A DNA stretch of 64,000 nucleotides, taken from the NCBI RefSeq assembly GCF_006385575.1, contig NZ_CP041040.1, positions 3,410,001 through 3,474,000 on the forward strand. The letters run 5' to 3'. The first letter of the stretch is position 1. Each line of letters begins with the position of its first letter. Under the pieces are notes generated by a model. That model worked only from the letters and a program-made list of their open reading frames with translations. It did no database searches and was not told the origin of the DNA. Positions 15,588-25,019 of this stretch are shown piece after piece. Both the position numbers and the translations under genes were made by a program. Source of the DNA: Microbacterium foliorum (GTDB taxonomy: Bacteria; Actinomycetota; Actinomycetes; Actinomycetales; Microbacteriaceae).

Positions 15588-16414
15588 CAGCGCACCGTCT
15601 GGCGACGACGGACGATCAGGCCCGCACCGACGGCGGCCGAGATCGCGAGGGCGACGAGACCCGCCGAGAGAAGCGTGGTCACCGATGCGTCCTGCTGGGC
15701 GAGGTAGCCCGCGGTGCCCGAGGGCACTCCGTCGGGGTTGGAGTGGAGTCCCGAGATCGTCTGAGCGGCGATCGCGAGGTTGCCTTCTTCGGCACTGCCC
15801 CAGGCGTAGACGATCGTGTTGACGCCCTCTTCGATCGCGACGTCAGCCGGGCCGATGACCGGGTCGGTCGTGCCCGTGAGTGCCACGGCGGCCGACACGG
15901 TGCCCGCCGGCAGGTCGAGCTTCGCCTCGTTGGGGTTCGTGAGGTTCTCGATCACGGGCGAGCCGCCGGCGAGGATGTCGACCGCGGGGGCCGCAGCCGT
16001 GTGACGCACCGTCAGCCTGCCCTGGCCGGGTGCCGTCTGCGAGATGTCGTTCGTGAAGAGGTTGAGGCCGGGTTCGCCCGCTTCGGTCAGGTGGGCCACG
16101 GCGGTGTAGTTCGCGCCCGCTTCGAGAGCGATCGTCGCGGGTCCGAGGACGGGAGCGCTCGCGTCAGCGGCGTCGGGAGCCGTGAGGGCGACCTCGTACG
16201 AGCCGGCCGGCAGCTCGAGCGGACCGGCCAGGTCACCGGGGGCGAAGTCGTCGAGGGTCAGCTCGCCGTTGACGTACACGTCGACCGGGGTGTCGGGGAT
16301 CGCGTGCAGCACGGAGAGCTGGGCCGCCTGGGTGGTGGCGGCGCTGGCCGGCAATGCCAGGCCGAGAGCGGTGATCATTCCGACGGCGAGGCCGGCGGCG
16401 ACTGTCTTGCGCAT
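15587..16414 (-). CDS. Secreted DUF4397 domain protein with sortase-substrate-like C-terminus
   Basis: A 275-residue protein. Residues 1-25 are a signal peptide (LGLALPASAATT). Two DUF4397 repeats follow, the first from LSVLHAIPDTPVDVYVNGE and the second from LTVRHTAAAPAVDILAGG, each continuing with a segment of the form NLTNPNEAKLDLPAGTV. The C-terminus has a hydrophobic helix (LLSAGLVALAISAAVGAGLI) and a basic tail RRRQTVR, the shape of a cell-wall sorting signal, but the pentapeptide before it is not LPxTG. AGGAGGAAC precedes the ATG. As the first gene of the leftward operon it probably heads the sigma-factor regulon. DUF4397 function is not known. Confidence 0.85.
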   Translation of the reverse strand: MRKTVAAGLAVGMITALGLALPASAATTQAAQLSVLHAIPDTPVDVYVNGELTLDDFAPGDLAGPLELPAGSYEVALTAPDAADASAPVLGPATIALEAGANYTAVAHLTEAGEPGLNLFTNDISQTAPGQGRLTVRHTAAAPAVDILAGGSPVIENLTNPNEAKLDLPAGTVSAAVALTGTTDPVIGPADVAIEEGVNTIVYAWGSAEEGNLAIAAQTISGLHSNPDGVPSGTAGYLAQQDASVTTLLSAGLVALAISAAVGAGLIVRRRQTVR

Positions 16415-16529
16415 CTGTTCCTCCTGTACCCGGACCGCCCTGTGCGGCCCTTCATAGGAGTTGTTCTCCGGGAACCGGGGTTTTGGATGCAGGTGGATGA
16501 AGATTTTTCGCAGATGACTCCCAGCCCCG

Positions 16530-16841
16530 TCACTCTGCTCTCGCGGCGCGCTTCGCCTCTTGGAAGACCCGGATCGCCTCGTACCTCTCCGCCGAGCGCG
16601 CCTGTCGCTTCTCGCGCTGCTCGTCGCGGTTCTTCGGAGGCGCCGACGTCACGAGACCGTCGAGCAGATGGCGCACCGACAGCTCGATCTCGGCGACGGC
16701 CCGGTCGAACACCTCCGTGTTCGCCCGCGAGGGAGAGTTGGTGCCCGAGATCTTGCGCACGAACTGCACGGCGGCCTCGTGGCACTCGTCGTCGGTCGCG
16801 GGCGGTGCGAGGTTGTTGAGCGGAATGATGTTGCGGCACAT
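16530..16841 (-). CDS. DUF2277 domain-containing protein
   Basis: A 103-residue soluble protein that begins MCRNIIPLNNLAPPATDDE, the diagnostic start of the DUF2277 family, and continues with AAVQFVRKISGTNSPSRAN and a basic C-terminal helix (RDEQREKRQARSAERYEAIR). The family function is unknown. No Shine-Dalgarno sequence is seen. TAGCCT at 16849-16854 on the minus strand ends 7 nt before the ATG, so the transcript is probably leaderless. The 134-nt gap to the left (16842-16975) shows nothing else. Confidence 0.87.
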   Translation of the reverse strand: MCRNIIPLNNLAPPATDDECHEAAVQFVRKISGTNSPSRANTEVFDRAVAEIELSVRHLLDGLVTSAPPKNRDEQREKRQARSAERYEAIRVFQEAKRAARAE

Positions 16842-16975
16842 GACTGTCAGGCTAGATCGCTGAGCGCGGGAGTCAAGAGGATGCGACGGAGTCAGTCCGA
16901 GCTGTTGTCAGTGGCGTCCATCCCTCGCATCGTCTCACGACACGGGGCCGCAGGCCTCAGACCCGCGCCTGCGCG

Positions 16976-18286
16976 TCACACGCCGCTCGCGAGCACTCGC
17001 GCATTCACCCTCCGCTGCCAGTCGCGCAGCTGCCACATCGGATGGTGGGGCGCCGCGTTCGAGCACAGCACCACTCCCCAGACCCCGGCGCGCAGCGCGG
17101 CATCCACTCCGCATTCGGCGAACTCGAGCCCGTGCTCGCTCTCCTCATACCAGGCGTTCAGGGGCGTGTAGCCGAGCCAGCCCTCGCCGATCACGGCGGG
17201 CACCCTCTTCCAGTGCGCCCACGCCGCGACCGCCGAGACGCGCGACTCGATCTCTCGACGCATCATCAGCCGGTAGGGGGCGGCGTGCTCGGAGAGCCAT
17301 GCATCCCACAGTCCCGGATCCACCCAGTCGTAGCCGTAGATCATCTGGTCGGTGACGACCGTGGCCCGCAGCTTCCACTCGGCGGGCCGGCCGTACTCGG
17401 CAAAAGTGGGCGCATCGTCGACCAGCAGCGACCGCAGCATCGCATTCGGGAATCCCTCCGACTGCTCGGAACGGATGTCGATGAGCTTCTGCAGCGCGTC
17501 GAGGACGCCGTAGCTGTAGACGTGGAACTGCGCGGCACCGAGGGCATCCGACACCTGGTGCATCGCCAGATGCGGCGGCTTGCCGTAACTCGCGGTGATC
17601 AGAAGATCAGGATGCCGCCTGCGCAGCGCCCGCAGCGCGCGCTCGCCCGACCCGGCGAGCGCCGGGAGGATCGAGAAGTCCACCTCGTTGTGCAACTCCA
17701 CCATCGCGATCTGCGAGCGCAGCCCGAGATCCGTCACCCAGTCGATGAGCCGGCCCCACGCGGCGGCCAGGTGGTCGTACCGCTCGGCGAGAGGCACGGC
17801 GTCGATCGCCTCGAACCATCTCGGCGACCGCGCGAAGCTCGTCGACTGCTGATATTCCCAACTGGCGAGGATGACGACGAGTCCGTGGCGCTTCGCCGCC
17901 TCGAGCAGCTGATGCAGGCGCTCGAGCACGTCGATCCGATACCCGCCGGGCACGTCGTACCAGCGCGTGCCACGGCCGTAATACCCACCGTCGGGCGCTG
18001 CGCCGAGACCCTCGATCTCGAGGTCGCGCGCGAGTCCCGAGAGTTCGGGATGGCCGAAGAGCAGCAACGGGGCGGCGCAGATCCGGATGCAGTTGTAGCC
18101 CAGATCCGCGGCATCGGCTCAGGCGCGATCGAGGTCGTCGTACGGCTCGCCCTCCCCGGCCCTCGTGTACCAGGAGAAGTCCCAGAGCGTGATCGACAGC
18201 CGCGCGGGCAGATGCGCGGGCACGCCGAGCGGCACCGGGCGCCAGGCATCCGAATCGTGTCCGGTGCCCAGATAGCGTTCGGTCAT
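16976..18286 (-). pseudogene. Cellulase-like glycoside hydrolase gene interrupted by one in-frame TGA
   Basis: The frame is continuous from an ATG at 18286 to the stop at 16976 (436 codons) except for one TGA at 18119-18121 (codon 56). Residues before it (PARLSITLWDFSWYTRAGEG) and after it (DLGYNCIRICAAPLL) are both typical of the N-terminal barrel of this cellulase-like family. Later blocks VELHNEVDF, FHVYSYGVLD and VPAVIGEGWLGY carry the expected catalytic glutamates. No base is missing, so it is a nonsense change, a sequencing error or readthrough. Translation could restart only around 18067, losing a barrel strand. It follows the DUF5107 gene by 15 nt and was probably part of the same glycan operon. 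Confidence 0.8.
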
Positions 18287-18301
18287 CGAGATGCTCCCGC
18301 G

Positions 18302-21214
18302 TCAGTCGTCATCGGTCCCCCGGGTGAACAGCAGCAGCTCGGGCAGGCTCGTCGCGAAGTAATCGGTCTCGCCCGACTCGTGGCGTGCCGCGGGCGGTGT
18401 GTACGGGCTGCGGGCCTCGCCGAGATTCGGCGGTGGGTCGGCCCGCGGCAGGTCGAGCGTCGCCCGAGTCGCGTCCCATGCGGCGAGCGCCTCGCCTTCA
18501 CCGCCCTCCCACGGCCGGAACTCGCGCTCGGTGAGGATCGCGTATGCCCGCGTGGCCTCGCCGACGGTCAGCAGCAGCCGCACATAGGCGATCGCGAAGT
18601 CGTCACGGGTCAGGACGAGCGGTTCGATCGGTCGCAGTCGCTCATACCTCGATGCGGCGTCGTGCCCCAGGCGCAGGGCCAGCTGATCCTGCTCGTATCG
18701 CAGACGGGCGTCGCCGGGCGCCGCCTCGACCGCCTGCCCGTACAGGGTCCAGGCACGGTCGTCGTCGTGCGTCACGGAATAGGCGGCGAGCGCCGCATCC
18801 CGAAGGAGCACGGGGTGCCGCAGGCCCGACTCGATCGCCGCGTTCCACTCGGACGCGGCCTCGACGCGTCTGCCTGAGGCGTAGAGCAGGGTTCCGCGCA
18901 GCATCCGGGCGGTGGCGTCGTCGGGTTCGGCGGCGACCGCGAGGCTGAGGGCGTCGAGCGCGTCGAGTCCTGAGGGGAAGGCCCAGGTGAGATCGACTTC
19001 GCGTGCGCTGCGTCTGTGTGCGGTGGCCTCGGCCGGCCGACCCTCCGCGTCGTGGATCCCCGCCGCGAGGTAGTGGGCGATCGGTCGAAGATTGCCGCTC
19101 GGCGTCACCGCTGCCGACTGCACCCGGTCGAGCAGCAGCAGGGCGGATGCCGTGTCACCGGCGTCCCTCAGCTCCAGCGCCACGTCGAGCAGGATGCCCG
19201 TGTCGCCGATCGCGTGTCCGGCGAGGAACCGGATGGTGGCCGCGAGAGGGTCTGCGCGGAGGGCGGCGTCGAGCATCTGCTGCGCCTCGGCGTCTCGCCC
19301 GGAGCGACGGAGGAGGATCGCCCGCAGCGCGATGCGGCGCGGGTCGTGCGCGGCGACGGCGTCGAGCTCGTCGAGCACGCGCATCGCGGAGCGATCCTGG
19401 CCCTGGTGCGCGAGTGACTGGGCGAGCGCGAACCCGGCGGGCGCGGCCCAGGTGCCGTCCCATCCGGCCTTGCCGAACGCCTGCTGCGCCTCGACCACCT
19501 GGCCGAGGCGGGACTGCACGAGACCGAGCAGATAGAACGCCTCTGCGTCGGCCGGGTTCGCGTTGCGTCGGGTCAGGCGGGCGACGGCGGTGCGCACGTG
19601 CGCGAGCGCCTCCTCGTACCGCCCCTGCCGATAGAGCCGATCGGCCACGGCGATGTTGGTGCGGGCATCGCCGGGATCCCGTTCGAGCGCGGTGCGCCAG
19701 TAGGGCATCGGCGACCGCGTCGGATGCCGGTACTGGCTGAGGTGCAGACCGGTGAGATACAGCTCTTCGACCGACTCGGTGGCTTCCGGCGTCGGCGGCT
19801 CCTCCGCGACCCAGGGCTCTGAAGCCGCCACGACCGGCGGAGCCCAGCGCACCAGCACGCGCCCGTCGGCGTCGAGCACCCGCACCTCGAGGTCGTCGTC
19901 GTGAGAGAGTCCCCGCGTGCGCACGACCGTGGGCACACCCGGATCGAGGTCGACCGTGTGACACCCGACCGTCTCGCCCGCCGACACGACCAGCACCCGC
20001 GCGCCCCGGCGGCGGGCGGTCGCCGCCACCGACACGACCAGGTCATCGCCCTCGCGGTCGATGTGCACCGCGGCATCCGGCGTCGCCTGGTGCACCACTC
20101 CGATCGCGGGGATCGGATACCAGCACTGCGTGAAGGTCTTCGTCTCGCCGGGCAGAAGCCACGAGAAGTCCGGCTGGTTGTCGGTGTAGACGCCGGCCAT
20201 CAGCTCGACGTACGGGCCGTCGGCGTCGGTCAGCTGCGCGTCCCATGCGTGCCCGAAGGGCGCATCGCCCCAGGTCCACATCTTCTTGCCGGGAGAGACG
20301 CGATGCTCGGCCCAGTGCACGAATCCCGCTCCCGCGGCATGGTCGTACCCTCCGAAGAAGTCCTGGTGCGAGTCGACGATCATGTACGACGTCGGCACGG
20401 GGATGTTGCGATACCAGTCGATCCGATCGGCGCCGGGGGTCTCGGCGGCGCGCGCGGGGTAGTCGACGCCGTAGTACGGGCGGTCCGCCGCCGGGAAGGA
20501 GGTGAGAGCGCGTCGGGCGTGATCGGCGACGAAGCGGACGTCTGGGGGGAAGAACGCCTGGTAGTCGTCGTGCACCCGCGCGGCGACGTTCGCCCACCAG
20601 AGGAAGCTCTGCCGCTCCTTCGTGCGGTTGTGCAACCGCACCGCGAGCTCGACCACCGAGCTGCCCGGTCGCAGGCGCACGCCGTGCTGCGCCGACATGC
20701 GGGCGAACGGGTCGTGGTCGTGGCACCAGACCGTGACAGTGCCGTCTGCGTCGGTCTCGATGCTCGTCTCGACAGGCAGGTGGGTCGCGGGGCGGTGGTG
20801 CTGCGGCCAGTTGAACTCGACGCCGCCGCTGATCCAGGGCCCGGCGAGCCCGACGAGCGCCGGCTTGATGACGTTGTTGCGGTAGAAGAAGTCGTATCCG
20901 GTGACCTTGTCGTACCCGACGTGGATGCGACCGCCGAGCTCGGGCAGCACGACGAGGCGCACGTACTCGTTCTCGAGGTGGATCGCGTCCCACTCGCGCG
21001 GGCTCGCCTCATGGTCGACGCTCTCGATGAACGGAATCGGGTACACCGCTCCGCTCGACCCCTGGTAGACCCGGTGGTCGAGGAACATCGGGTACGGGCT
21101 CGGCGCCCCGGCCTCGTAGGTCGCGATCGTGAGCGGTTCGCGCCAGGCGACGGGTCGACCGTCGTCGAGCGTGGCGCGCAGCCTCTGCGGCACCGCGGGA
21201 AGATCGACCGTCAT
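18302..21214 (-). CDS. DUF5107 domain protein with C-terminal TPR repeats
   Basis: A 970-residue cytoplasmic protein. The N-terminal third has the DUF5107 pattern: YPIPFIESVDHE, LPELGGRIHVGYDKVTGYDF, FNWPQHHRPATHLPV, a sugar-mutarotase-like beta-sandwich. From about residue 480 to the end it consists of tetratricopeptide-like helices (DARTNIAVADRLYRQGRYEEA, ADAEAFYLLGLVQSRLG, and others). Such proteins accompany glycan-degradation loci and may bind or modify sugars; the activity is unproven. The ATG at 21214 follows GAGGAGAACC. An in-frame ATG further up (21340) was rejected because it would overlap the divergent AraC gene. Confidence 0.85.
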   Translation of the reverse strand: MTVDLPAVPQRLRATLDDGRPVAWREPLTIATYEAGAPSPYPMFLDHRVYQGSSGAVYPIPFIESVDHEASPREWDAIHLENEYVRLVVLPELGGRIHVGYDKVTGYDFFYRNNVIKPALVGLAGPWISGGVEFNWPQHHRPATHLPVETSIETDADGTVTVWCHDHDPFARMSAQHGVRLRPGSSVVELAVRLHNRTKERQSFLWWANVAARVHDDYQAFFPPDVRFVADHARRALTSFPAADRPYYGVDYPARAAETPGADRIDWYRNIPVPTSYMIVDSHQDFFGGYDHAAGAGFVHWAEHRVSPGKKMWTWGDAPFGHAWDAQLTDADGPYVELMAGVYTDNQPDFSWLLPGETKTFTQCWYPIPAIGVVHQATPDAAVHIDREGDDLVVSVAATARRRGARVLVVSAGETVGCHTVDLDPGVPTVVRTRGLSHDDDLEVRVLDADGRVLVRWAPPVVAASEPWVAEEPPTPEATESVEELYLTGLHLSQYRHPTRSPMPYWRTALERDPGDARTNIAVADRLYRQGRYEEALAHVRTAVARLTRRNANPADAEAFYLLGLVQSRLGQVVEAQQAFGKAGWDGTWAAPAGFALAQSLAHQGQDRSAMRVLDELDAVAAHDPRRIALRAILLRRSGRDAEAQQMLDAALRADPLAATIRFLAGHAIGDTGILLDVALELRDAGDTASALLLLDRVQSAAVTPSGNLRPIAHYLAAGIHDAEGRPAEATAHRRSAREVDLTWAFPSGLDALDALSLAVAAEPDDATARMLRGTLLYASGRRVEAASEWNAAIESGLRHPVLLRDAALAAYSVTHDDDRAWTLYGQAVEAAPGDARLRYEQDQLALRLGHDAASRYERLRPIEPLVLTRDDFAIAYVRLLLTVGEATRAYAILTEREFRPWEGGEGEALAAWDATRATLDLPRADPPPNLGEARSPYTPPAARHESGETDYFATSLPELLLFTRGTDDD

Positions 21215-21277
21215 GGTTCTCCTCGGAATCGGCGGCGCACGTCGGCCGCTCTTCGAGGCTAGAAGCGCCCCGAGACT

Positions 21278-21297
21278 CTCGGTATGGTGAGACCGAG
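21278..21297. promoter_or_regulatory. Inverted repeat before the AraC gene
   Basis: CTCGGT (21278-21283) and ACCGAG (21292-21297) form a 6-bp inverted repeat with an 8-nt spacer, between the divergent AraC and DUF5107 genes. Its place suits a regulatory site, but the arms are short and could be chance. Confidence 0.3.
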
Positions 21298-21304
21298 GGA
21301 CGAC

Positions 21305-22207
21305 ATGGACGAAACAACGGGTCGCGACATCGCCGCGCACTCACCGGGCCTCGCGCGCCGCGCGGAGGGCTTCGCCGATCAGCGACTCTGCGTGGTGCCG
21401 CGCCCCCAGGTCGAGCTCGCGCTCGCCGCGCCCGTCACCCGGCGCCTCACGGTCACCGATGCGGGACTGTTCCCCCACGCCGAGGGCCACCTGCGCCGGC
21501 GTCCGCACGGAGCATCCGAGACGATCGTGCTGGTCTGCGTGGGCGGCGCAGGAGTGGTGACGTTCGGCGGCGACGAGTACACGCTCAGCCCCGGTGCGAG
21601 CATCGCGATCCCGGCGGGCACCCCGCACGAGTACCGCAGCTCCGACCGCGACCCATGGACGATCTGGTGGCTGCACGTGCGAGGCACAGATGCGGCAGAG
21701 CTGACGACACCGGCCGGTGTCTCCCGTCTGGTGCGGCTGCGCGCGGCCGATCGGGTGGTGGCGCTGTTCGACGAGCTCCTCACGCTGCTCGAGCGTCGCA
21801 TCTCGCCCGCGCACCTGCTGGCGGCATCGGGCATCGCCTGGAATCTGCTCACGCGAATCACGGTCGACAGCACGCTTCCCGCCGAGGGCTCGCCACTCGA
21901 GCGGGCGATGCGCTACCTCGAGACGCGCATCGACGGCAGCATCCAGGTGGCCGATCTCGCCGCCCTCGTCGACCTCTCGCCCTCGCACCTGAGTGCGCTG
22001 TTCCGTCAGGCGACCGGCGGCGGGCCTGCGGCGTTCCACACCTCGCTCAAGATGGGCAGAGCGCGAGCGCTGCTCGACGCCACGAACCTGTCGATCGCCG
22101 AGATCGCCGCGTCGGTGGGATACTCCGATCCGCTGTACTTCTCGCGTCAGTTCCGCCGGGTGCACGACGTGAGCCCCACGGCCTACCGCGACCAGCACAA
22201 GGGCTGA
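21305..22207 (+). CDS. AraC-family transcriptional regulator
   Basis: About 300 residues. The N-terminal cupin sensor has the pattern GGAGVVTFGGDEYTLSPGAS and IPAGTPHEYRSS, typical of sugar-sensing AraC proteins. The C-terminal part has two helix-turn-helix motifs: QVADLAALVDLSPSHLSALF and LSIAEIAASVGYSDPLYFSR, ending FRRVHDVSPTAYR. I chose the ATG at 21305, which follows GAGGGA. An ATG at 21284 would add 7 residues. It is divergent from the DUF5107/cellulase-like genes and convergent with the GH35 gene, so it probably activates this carbohydrate locus. Confidence 0.9.
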   Translation: MDETTGRDIAAHSPGLARRAEGFADQRLCVVPRPQVELALAAPVTRRLTVTDAGLFPHAEGHLRRRPHGASETIVLVCVGGAGVVTFGGDEYTLSPGASIAIPAGTPHEYRSSDRDPWTIWWLHVRGTDAAELTTPAGVSRLVRLRAADRVVALFDELLTLLERRISPAHLLAASGIAWNLLTRITVDSTLPAEGSPLERAMRYLETRIDGSIQVADLAALVDLSPSHLSALFRQATGGGPAAFHTSLKMGRARALLDATNLSIAEIAASVGYSDPLYFSRQFRRVHDVSPTAYRDQHKG

Positions 22208-22247
22208 GCGCGTCGTCACGGGGTCGTCGTACGCGTTCGCGTCCGCG

Positions 22248-24602
22248 TCACGACACCCGGGCGTATCGGCGCACGAGCAAGGCCGCCGCATCCACCCGCA
22301 GCACGGGGTCGTCGGCCCTCGGTCTGACTCGAGGGTCGACGTGCACTCGAGTCGTGGGATCCCAGGCGAATGCGGTGAGACGGATCGGATGCTCGGTCAG
22401 CCGATCACGATACCCGCTGAGGTCGACCTCGAGCGGACGCCCCGACCAGAACTGATCCGCGATCAGGTCCTCGCCGATATGCAGGCGGATCACGTCGCCG
22501 ACCCAATCGAGACGCAGCACGACCTGGGCGGCGCCGTCGCCGATCCCGCTCGGGATGCGGATCGCAGCCGTCGCGGCGTCGACGAAGTCGTCCTCCGTCG
22601 GGGCGGCGAAGCGCGATGCCGGCCCACCGATCCTCGGCGCGAACACCGGCGCAGCCGGGAAGACCGGCGGCTCCAGGTCGTGACGAGCGTCTGTCCCCTC
22701 GACGACCCGGCGTCCGAACTCGACGCCGCGTCCATCGCCGCTGTCGGTCAGGACGAGCAGCTCCTCGTCGGCGTCCTGCCTCTCGGCCACGAAGCCCCGG
22801 TCGTCGAACCAGCCGCCGTGCGGCCAGATCACCACGCTGTCGATCCCGTTCACGGGTCCGCGCCAGACGGTATCCGCAGTGCCGCTGTCGAGGATCACGA
22901 AGGTCGTGCGACCGACCTGCACGCGGCAGTCGACTCCCGGCGCCGAGTCGGGGCGGATCACGAGACGGCCTTGCTCGCTCACCGCCGCGCTCGCTCCCCG
23001 GACGACGGGCGGTTCCCCTCCATCGAGCTGGATCTCCACCTCGATGCCATCGCTCGCGGCCAGGAACACCACATCGTGGTCGCCGACGCGGATCTCGGTG
23101 ATCGGCTGGGCCGTCGCGCTCACGGCGGACAGATCTCCGAGGGGCTGCCGGATCGGCCAGAAGAAGGAGGAGCCGGCTGGCACGGTGATCCGGTCGCTCG
23201 GGATCCGCACGGCGGCATCCGGCCCCACGATCTCGAAACCCACGGCCTCGACCGCATCGAGTGGCGCCAGCGCCGGTTGATGGGTGTTCACGAACAGGAA
23301 CCCGCGGTCGCCGTCGCCTCTCACCGACCAGCGCAGGTCGCCGGGCTCCTGCGATCCGATTCGCGCGGGGTAGGTCGCGAGCCGGTCGCCGAACGCCGAG
23401 AGGAACAGATGCTGGCGACGCAGCTGGTGGAAATGCCGTCGTTGCGTGCCTGCGGCCCCGATCGGCGCGAAGAAGTCGTAATCGCGCACCGGGACGTCGT
23501 TCGGATACCCGGTCGCCTGCGACTCCTGCGTCGTCGACAGCGCCCCGTCGAAGTGGAGTCCGCCGTGGAACATGTAATAGCCCTGCCAGGCCGATCCGCT
23601 GCCGAGCTTGGTCAGCGCGAGCGCCGCGACATCCTCCGCATCGACGAGCGGTCGCCGGTGATACGCGGTCGCCATGCCGCTGCCCAGCTCGCAGGTCGCG
23701 TAGGGCCAGCCATCATTCGTGCCGCGGTCGTCGGCCGCGGATGCGTCGGCCGGGGTGGCGCGCAGGTCGGCGCCGACCGAGAGGTCGTCTCGCACATCGC
23801 TGAACGTGAAGTGCTGGCGCCCGAACTCCGGCCACCCCGTGTCGGACTCCTCCCAGAATCCGTCGGCGTATCCCGCGTAGACGGGCAGGAAGCGCCCTGG
23901 TGGCAGCTGCGCGCCGCCCCACCCCGTGGCCGTGAACAGACTCGCTGCGAGTCCGACCGACTCGGCGAGCGCGCGCAGCGTCGACAGGTGCTGGGGCTGG
24001 TCGTACAGCTCGTTCTCTATCTGGATGCCGATGATCGGCGCCTCCGGAGCATCGGGCCGATGCACGAGGTCGGCCACCTGCCCCGCGATCGCCGAGTACC
24101 AGCGCCGCACCACCTCGAGATAGGCCGGGTCGTCGGTGCGGTGGGCGATGTCGCGAGCCTGCAGCCAGTCGGGGAAGCCGCCGTTGCGCGTCTCGCCGTG
24201 CGCCCACGGACCTATCCGGACGACGACGTCGAGCCCCACGCGGGCGGCCGTCTGCACGAATTCCCGCAGATCGCGATCGCCTTCCCAGCGGAATTCGCCC
24301 TCGACCTCTTCGTGCGCCAGCCAGAAGACGTAGGTCGCGAGCACGTCGATGCCGCCGGCGCGCATCTTGCGCAGTTCGCGCTCCCACACCTCGCGCCGAT
24401 CGCGCACGAAGTGGTACTCCCCCATCACCGGTATCCAGGGCCTGCCGTCGCGGCTCAGGTACCGGTCGGTCACCTCGAGGCGTCGAGCGGTGTCCACGCC
24501 GTCGCCCAGGTCGAGAGCCGCGGGCACCGGATCCGTCGGTCGGGGGAGCTCGACGCGGTATCGCGCTCCGGTCGAAGTCGAAGTCGTCGTCGCGGAGGTC
24601 AT
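22248..24602 (-). CDS. Glycoside hydrolase family 35 beta-galactosidase
   Basis: A 784-residue protein without a signal peptide. The N-terminal TIM barrel has IPVMGEYHFVRDRREVWERE, ATYVFWLAHEEVEGEFRWEG, VVRIGPWAHGE, and the acid/base segment IIGIQIENELYDQ (near 180). The nucleophile is probably the Glu in TCELGSGMATAYHRRP. C-terminal beta-domains follow. GH35 enzymes remove terminal beta-galactose from oligosaccharides. I chose the ATG at 24602: TACGGT (24609-24614, minus strand) ends 6 nt before it, a leaderless arrangement. A longer frame reaching 24704 has no such support. It is convergent with the AraC gene. Confidence 0.88.
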   Translation of the reverse strand: MTSATTTSTSTGARYRVELPRPTDPVPAALDLGDGVDTARRLEVTDRYLSRDGRPWIPVMGEYHFVRDRREVWERELRKMRAGGIDVLATYVFWLAHEEVEGEFRWEGDRDLREFVQTAARVGLDVVVRIGPWAHGETRNGGFPDWLQARDIAHRTDDPAYLEVVRRWYSAIAGQVADLVHRPDAPEAPIIGIQIENELYDQPQHLSTLRALAESVGLAASLFTATGWGGAQLPPGRFLPVYAGYADGFWEESDTGWPEFGRQHFTFSDVRDDLSVGADLRATPADASAADDRGTNDGWPYATCELGSGMATAYHRRPLVDAEDVAALALTKLGSGSAWQGYYMFHGGLHFDGALSTTQESQATGYPNDVPVRDYDFFAPIGAAGTQRRHFHQLRRQHLFLSAFGDRLATYPARIGSQEPGDLRWSVRGDGDRGFLFVNTHQPALAPLDAVEAVGFEIVGPDAAVRIPSDRITVPAGSSFFWPIRQPLGDLSAVSATAQPITEIRVGDHDVVFLAASDGIEVEIQLDGGEPPVVRGASAAVSEQGRLVIRPDSAPGVDCRVQVGRTTFVILDSGTADTVWRGPVNGIDSVVIWPHGGWFDDRGFVAERQDADEELLVLTDSGDGRGVEFGRRVVEGTDARHDLEPPVFPAAPVFAPRIGGPASRFAAPTEDDFVDAATAAIRIPSGIGDGAAQVVLRLDWVGDVIRLHIGEDLIADQFWSGRPLEVDLSGYRDRLTEHPIRLTAFAWDPTTRVHVDPRVRPRADDPVLRVDAAALLVRRYARVS

Positions 24603-24705
24603 CACTCGACCGTACGCACCGACGCCGAGAGAGCGACAGGGGTGATGCGACGGAACGGCTGGAGAGAACGACGGATGCGGCGGCATCCGACCAGCGCACA
24701 GCAAC

Positions 24706-24739
24706 GGGCGGGGGGAGCGTGATTCCGCTCCCCCCGCCC
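24706..24739 (-). terminator. GC-rich hairpin terminator after csbD
   Basis: Perfect 14-bp stem GGGCGGGGGGAGCG / CGCTCCCCCCGCCC with a 6-nt loop, 12 nt past the csbD stop in the leftward direction and upstream of the GH35 promoter. Confidence 0.75.
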
Positions 24740-24751
24740 GCGCCGGGGGTC

Positions 24752-24925
24752 TTACTTCTTGAACGCGTCCTTGACGTTCTCGCCGGCCTTCTTCGCGTCG
24801 GCCTTGACCTGGTCGGCCTTGCCTTCGGCAGCGAGCTTGTCGTTGTCGGTCGCGTTGCCGATCGCTTCCTTCGCCTTGCCCGCGATGTCCTGGGCGGCGT
24901 TCTTGATCTTGTCATCGAGTCCCAT
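24752..24925 (-). CDS. CsbD family stress protein
   Basis: A 57-residue protein beginning MGLDDKIKNAAQDIAGKAKE and continuing GNATDNDKLAAEGKADQVK, a small hydrophilic Lys/Ala-rich protein of the CsbD family. In Bacillus csbD is controlled by the general-stress sigma factor B; the molecular role is unknown. A clear AAGGAGC lies 6 nt before the ATG, and a hairpin terminator follows. It sits directly downstream of the Asp23/AmaP-type operon, in the same direction, so a shared stress response is plausible. Confidence 0.88.
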   Translation of the reverse strand: MGLDDKIKNAAQDIAGKAKEAIGNATDNDKLAAEGKADQVKADAKKAGENVKDAFKK

Positions 24926-25019
24926 GAGGAGCTCCTTTCGTGAGGGGTGATCGTGACGACGGGAGGATTCCCGGCGTCTTATCGTCGTTGCTCTGCGCGA
25001 CCGACGATAAGTCTCTGCA

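Noticed and set aside
18119..18121. TGA as selenocysteine codon
   Set aside because: The protein family is a glycosidase without known selenocysteine, no SECIS-like hairpin is obvious after the codon, and no sel genes are present here.
21215..21340. Longer N-terminus for the DUF5107 protein from 21340
   Set aside because: It would overlap the divergent AraC gene, encodes no family sequence and lacks a ribosome-binding site, whereas the ATG at 21214 has GAGGAG.
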